Assembly (NCBI GenBank): GCA_964545075.1
Contig: CAZJFS010000194.1
Coordinates: forward strand, 1-7,942
DNA length: 7,942 bases
Reading direction: 5' to 3'
Source of the DNA: DAOPXV01 sp035352535
GTDB lineage: Bacteria > Muiribacteriota > UBA9980
The number at the start of each line of letters is the position of its first letter. Positions within the stretch are counted from its first letter, which is position 1. Made by a program: the position numbers and the translations under genes. The notes beneath the pieces are model-generated. The model had not been told where the DNA came from, did no database searches, and worked only from the letters and a program-made list of their open reading frames with translations. Shown in pieces: positions 6,420 through 7,942 of the stretch.

Positions 6420-6441
6420 GTGTTATCTTATAGTTGCATAT

Positions 6442-6470
6442 ATTTTATAATTTTTGAGCCTGATTGTCAA
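6442..6470 (-). promoter_or_regulatory. Sigma70-type promoter of the cyclophilin-phosphatase operon
   Basis: On the minus strand, a perfect TTGACA (6465-6470) is followed after 17 bases by TAAAAT (6442-6447, five of six matches). Transcription would start near 6435, leaving a 28-base leader that contains the GGAGGG ribosome-binding site. No sigmaB-like or other alternative element is evident, so the unit appears to be under housekeeping control. Confidence 0.8.
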
Positions 6471-6553
6471 TCGGAATGTGGATTTATTTGAAAAACCCAG
6501 CGGCGCTTGGTGGATTAACCGCCTACCGGACTAAACAACTCACTTTATATGTT

Positions 6554-6570
6554 TTGCCCGGCTTGCCCGG
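6554..6570 (+). repeat. Tandem 8-bp direct repeat over the -35 of the MNT promoter
   Basis: TTGCCCGG occurs twice (6554-6561 and 6563-6570) with one base between. The second copy supplies the first bases of the candidate -35 (TTGCCC, 6563-6568). Its position suits an operator for autoregulation by the toxin-antitoxin pair, which is inference. No other repeat of this motif was seen in the window. Confidence 0.5.
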
Positions 6571-6591
6571 ATAATAAATTTATGTTATAAT
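6563..6591 (+). promoter_or_regulatory. Extended -10 promoter of the MNT-HEPN module
   Basis: TTGCCC (6563-6568, four of six matches) lies 17 bases before a perfect TATAAT (6586-6591) that is preceded by TGT, giving TGnTATAAT. The predicted start is near 6598. The -10 overlaps the ATG at 6590, so that ATG would not be on the mRNA, and translation must begin downstream. Confidence 0.65.
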
Positions 6592-6628
6592 GTCATTACT
6601 TAGTAAATTTGAAAGAACGGCAGGATAT

Positions 6629-6916
6629 ATGCGCATAAGTCCGTCCATGAAAGAGTATTTAAAGTCAGAAATAAAGCGCCGCCTGGTTTCGGCGGAGGTT
6701 TACCTTTTCGGTTCGCGGGCCGACGATTCCAGAAAAGGCGGCGATATTGATTTGCTTGTGTTATCCGAACAGGATGTTGATTTTGAAACGAAAGCGAAAA
6801 TAAAGATCAGTTTTTATAAAAAATTCGGCGAGCAAAAGATCGATATGGTATTTTATAACCAAAATGACAGATCGGCTTTTAAGGAACTTGCCCTCATGGA
6901 GGCCATTAAGTTATGA
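6629..6916 (+). CDS. mntA: Minimal nucleotidyltransferase, MntA-like antitoxin
   Basis: From the ATG at 6629 this is a 95-residue MNT-fold protein. It has the nucleotidyltransferase motif GSRADDSRKGGDIDLLV with the two catalytic aspartates in DID (D39, D41) and a third acidic residue in IDMVFY (D71). The interval between GS and DxD is nine residues. MntA-type antitoxins transfer AMP from ATP to a tyrosine of the partner HepT toxin, blocking it. An ATG at 6590 would add 13 residues, but it lies inside the perfect TATAAT of the likely promoter; the start at 6629 has AGGA only three bases upstream (tight spacing). The stop overlaps the next start as ATGA. At 95 residues it is among the smallest MNT proteins, so a stand-alone enzyme for drug resistance is unlikely. 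Function follows from the pairing; the symbol is by family, not by proven orthology. Confidence 0.8.
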   Translation: MRISPSMKEYLKSEIKRRLVSAEVYLFGSRADDSRKGGDIDLLVLSEQDVDFETKAKIKISFYKKFGEQKIDMVFYNQNDRSAFKELALMEAIKL

Positions 6917-7380
6917 GCATTCCCGGCAACAGAGAAAAACTTAAGATCGAAGAATTAAAAAATATGCTTGTGATACTTGATAAAGCCGAAGAGGGATTTA
7001 ATTATTCGATTAACAAATGCGATTCGATCGGCATAAAACATGATTATTGTTTTGAGGAACTTGACGCGTTCGAGGCGCTTACTTCAAGATTTTCCAGAAT
7101 TTCAGATATTTTAACCCAAAAAATATTTCCGTTGATCTTCATGATCCTTAAAGAAACGCCGCTTACGACCATTGATAAAATAAATCTTGCTGAAAAATTC
7201 GGCGTCATTGAAAGTGCTGAAAACATACTTGCCATAAGAGAACTTCGAAATGAGATATCGCATGAATATAAAGCCTCCAATATATTTGATCTGTTCAATG
7301 AAGCGTTGAAATGGTCAGCCGTTTTATTACGCGAAGTCCAAAACACCAGAAAATATATCAAAGATAAAATAAAAATATGA
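6913..7380 (+). CDS. hepT: HEPN-domain protein, HepT-like toxin
   Basis: This 155-residue, all-helical protein contains RNEISHEY (112-119): R112, four residues, H117, one residue, Y119. That is the RX4HXY motif of HepT-type HEPN ribonuclease toxins. In characterised HepT, R and H form the RNase site and the tyrosine is AMPylated by MntA, which neutralises the toxin. The gene overlaps the MNT gene by ATGA, and GGAGG (6898-6902) lies ten bases upstream inside it, a typical translationally coupled antitoxin-toxin order. No signal peptide or long hydrophobic stretch is present. The HI0074-type MNT partner proteins share the fold, so a non-toxic substrate-binding role is the main alternative. No terminator is seen after the stop. 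Confidence 0.8.
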   Translation: MSIPGNREKLKIEELKNMLVILDKAEEGFNYSINKCDSIGIKHDYCFEELDAFEALTSRFSRISDILTQKIFPLIFMILKETPLTTIDKINLAEKFGVIESAENILAIRELRNEISHEYKASNIFDLFNEALKWSAVLLREVQNTRKYIKDKIKI

Positions 7381-7500
7381 TTATAAAAAGGTTTTTTCAC
7401 TTATTGTGGCTGTAATTATTCCGTTTAACGCTAATTTAATTTCAGAAAAAGAGCCCGTCGCTATAATACTTCCGAACGCTCTCTGTCTCTTACACCGTCG
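7381..7500 (+). other. Unassigned stretch between the HEPN gene and the helicase fragment
   Basis: No complete gene is visible. In the frame with codons at 7379, 7382 and so on, the translation from 7385 (KKVFSLIVAVIIPF..., then SEKEPVAIILPN) looks like a signal peptide followed by a mature start. The frame has no normal start codon except GTG at 7406, which has no well-spaced Shine-Dalgarno, and it runs to a stop near 7550. An ATG at 7377 overlapping the HEPN stop is one base out of frame with it, at a run of five A (7385-7389). The stretch may be a decayed gene start or chance. Confidence 0.3.
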
Positions 7501-7942
7501 ATGTTCTTTTTGCGCGGTATATCCTCGCTTTACGTTAAAAAAATAGCTCAGGAGCCGGGCGTCGAATCCGTTCGTGAAAATGTTGAAATAGCTCTTGAAA
7601 GTGATGAACTTGAAAACATTCTCTCGTCGGCCCCTTTCATCAACGGTTCTGAAAAAAGCGCTTTTGTGGCCGGTCTCGTATCGTCGGGCGAAATATTTCA
7701 TCCGATAGGCATTTCGTCTGACGAAGCATATGTTTTTCTCAAGGAAATCGAATTATATGAAGAGGCTGGAATAATATGCCGGATACCGAACTGGTGGAAA
7801 AGCCGGCGTTCGGCGATAAAATTATCGGTCAGCGTCGGTTCCCGCGAGCCTTCGCGCCTTCGCTTAAATACCGCATACTTCACCCGTCGGAAAACGGTGG
7901 CGGGGAAGATATGACCGAAGACGCCAGCGGGGCGGACCTTTT
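7501..7942 (+). pseudogene. 5' part of SNF2-family helicase (DUF3670-type region), frameshifted and cut by the window
   Basis: The frame from ATG 7501 encodes FHPIGISSDEAYVFLKEI (66-83) and YEEAGIICRIPNWWK (86-100). It then encodes KLSVSVGSREPSRLRLNT (107-124). I recognise this as the conserved N-terminal region of bacterial DEAH/SNF2-type helicases, where the 'PxWW' segment precedes an 'LGLDALL' strand and a 'GExMTEEE' segment, all ahead of the ATPase core. The frame ends at TGA 7912-7914 after KTVAGKI. In the frame starting with GAA at 7906 the matching residues EDMTEDASGADL resume and stay open to the window end. Adding one G to the run at 7902-7905 joins the two halves as KTVAGEDMTED. So the gene is either a true pseudogene, truncated, or a sequencing error. 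No Shine-Dalgarno precedes ATG 7501, so the real start may lie elsewhere. The ATPase core lies beyond the window. Confidence 0.65.

Noticed and set aside
6509..6523. Imperfect inverted repeat GGTGG-ATTAA-CCGCC between the divergent promoters
   Set aside because: Five-base arms with one G-T pair are too weak to call an operator or hairpin.
7385..7391. Programmed -1 frameshift site (A AAA AGG) after the HEPN gene
   Set aside because: The heptamer is a poor slippery sequence because the A-site codon AGG re-pairs badly after a shift, and no stimulatory structure or conserved product is evident.
7381..7701. Minus-strand open frame opposite the helicase start
   Set aside because: The opposite strand has recognisable helicase motifs further along the same frame; this one has no domain and biased composition.
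7776..7942. A separate gene starting at ATG 7776 in the frame that stays open to the end
   Set aside because: Its first 40 residues are the out-of-frame reading of a conserved helicase segment and look like no protein; only the part after 7905 is meaningful, as the resumed helicase frame.

Overview
The window looks like chromosomal DNA from a bacterium, probably Gram-negative. It has moderate GC, sigma70-type promoters, a cyclophilin with a signal peptide, and tightly packed genes. The mix of multi-repeat Ig-like surface protein, partner-switching regulators, a MNT/HEPN pair and an SNF2-type helicase suits an environmental or candidate-phylum lineage, but the phylum cannot be settled from sequence alone. 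I see no rRNA, tRNA, CRISPR array or insertion sequence.

Layout. (1) Positions 2-1534 (+) hold the 3' part of a long gene for a protein built from repeated SbsA-type Ig-like domains. It is cut by the window edge. (2) Positions 1545-3728 (-) hold a sensor histidine kinase followed by a CPBP-family intramembrane protease. A near-consensus extended -10 promoter places the predicted transcription start on the A of the kinase ATG. (3) Positions 3864-6470 (-) form a self-contained transcription unit: promoter (TTGACA-17-TAAAAT), exported cyclophilin-type peptidyl-prolyl isomerase, response-regulator/PP2C phosphatase fusion (RsbU type), STAS-domain anti-sigma-factor antagonist, a 61-residue four-cysteine zinc-ribbon protein, and an intrinsic terminator. 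The first two genes both start with TTG in the same local context. (4) Positions 6563-7380 (+) hold a divergently transcribed two-gene module: a minimal nucleotidyltransferase (MntA-like) overlapping a HEPN protein (HepT-like) with an RX4HXY motif. This is a probable toxin-antitoxin pair whose promoter shows that the first in-frame ATG of the antitoxin cannot be its start. (5) Positions 7381-7942 (+) hold an unassigned 120-base stretch, then the start of an SNF2-family helicase with a DUF3670-type N-terminal region. Its frame breaks at a run of four G, and matching residues resume in another frame.

How the genes may work together. The REC-PP2C protein and the STAS protein form two of the three parts of a partner-switching circuit: phosphorylation of REC would tune a phosphatase that dephosphorylates a serine of the STAS protein, which then sequesters a switch kinase/anti-sigma factor. 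That kinase is not in the window. The neighbouring histidine kinase has no response regulator next to it and could feed the REC domain, which is inference from proximity. The cyclophilin and zinc-ribbon protein bracket this circuit without an obvious mechanistic link.

The points most worth checking are the leaderless kinase promoter, the corrected MntA start with its -35 direct repeat, the helicase frameshift, the unexplained zinc-ribbon microprotein, and the 22-codon ORF abutting the terminator. No clearly new system was identified.
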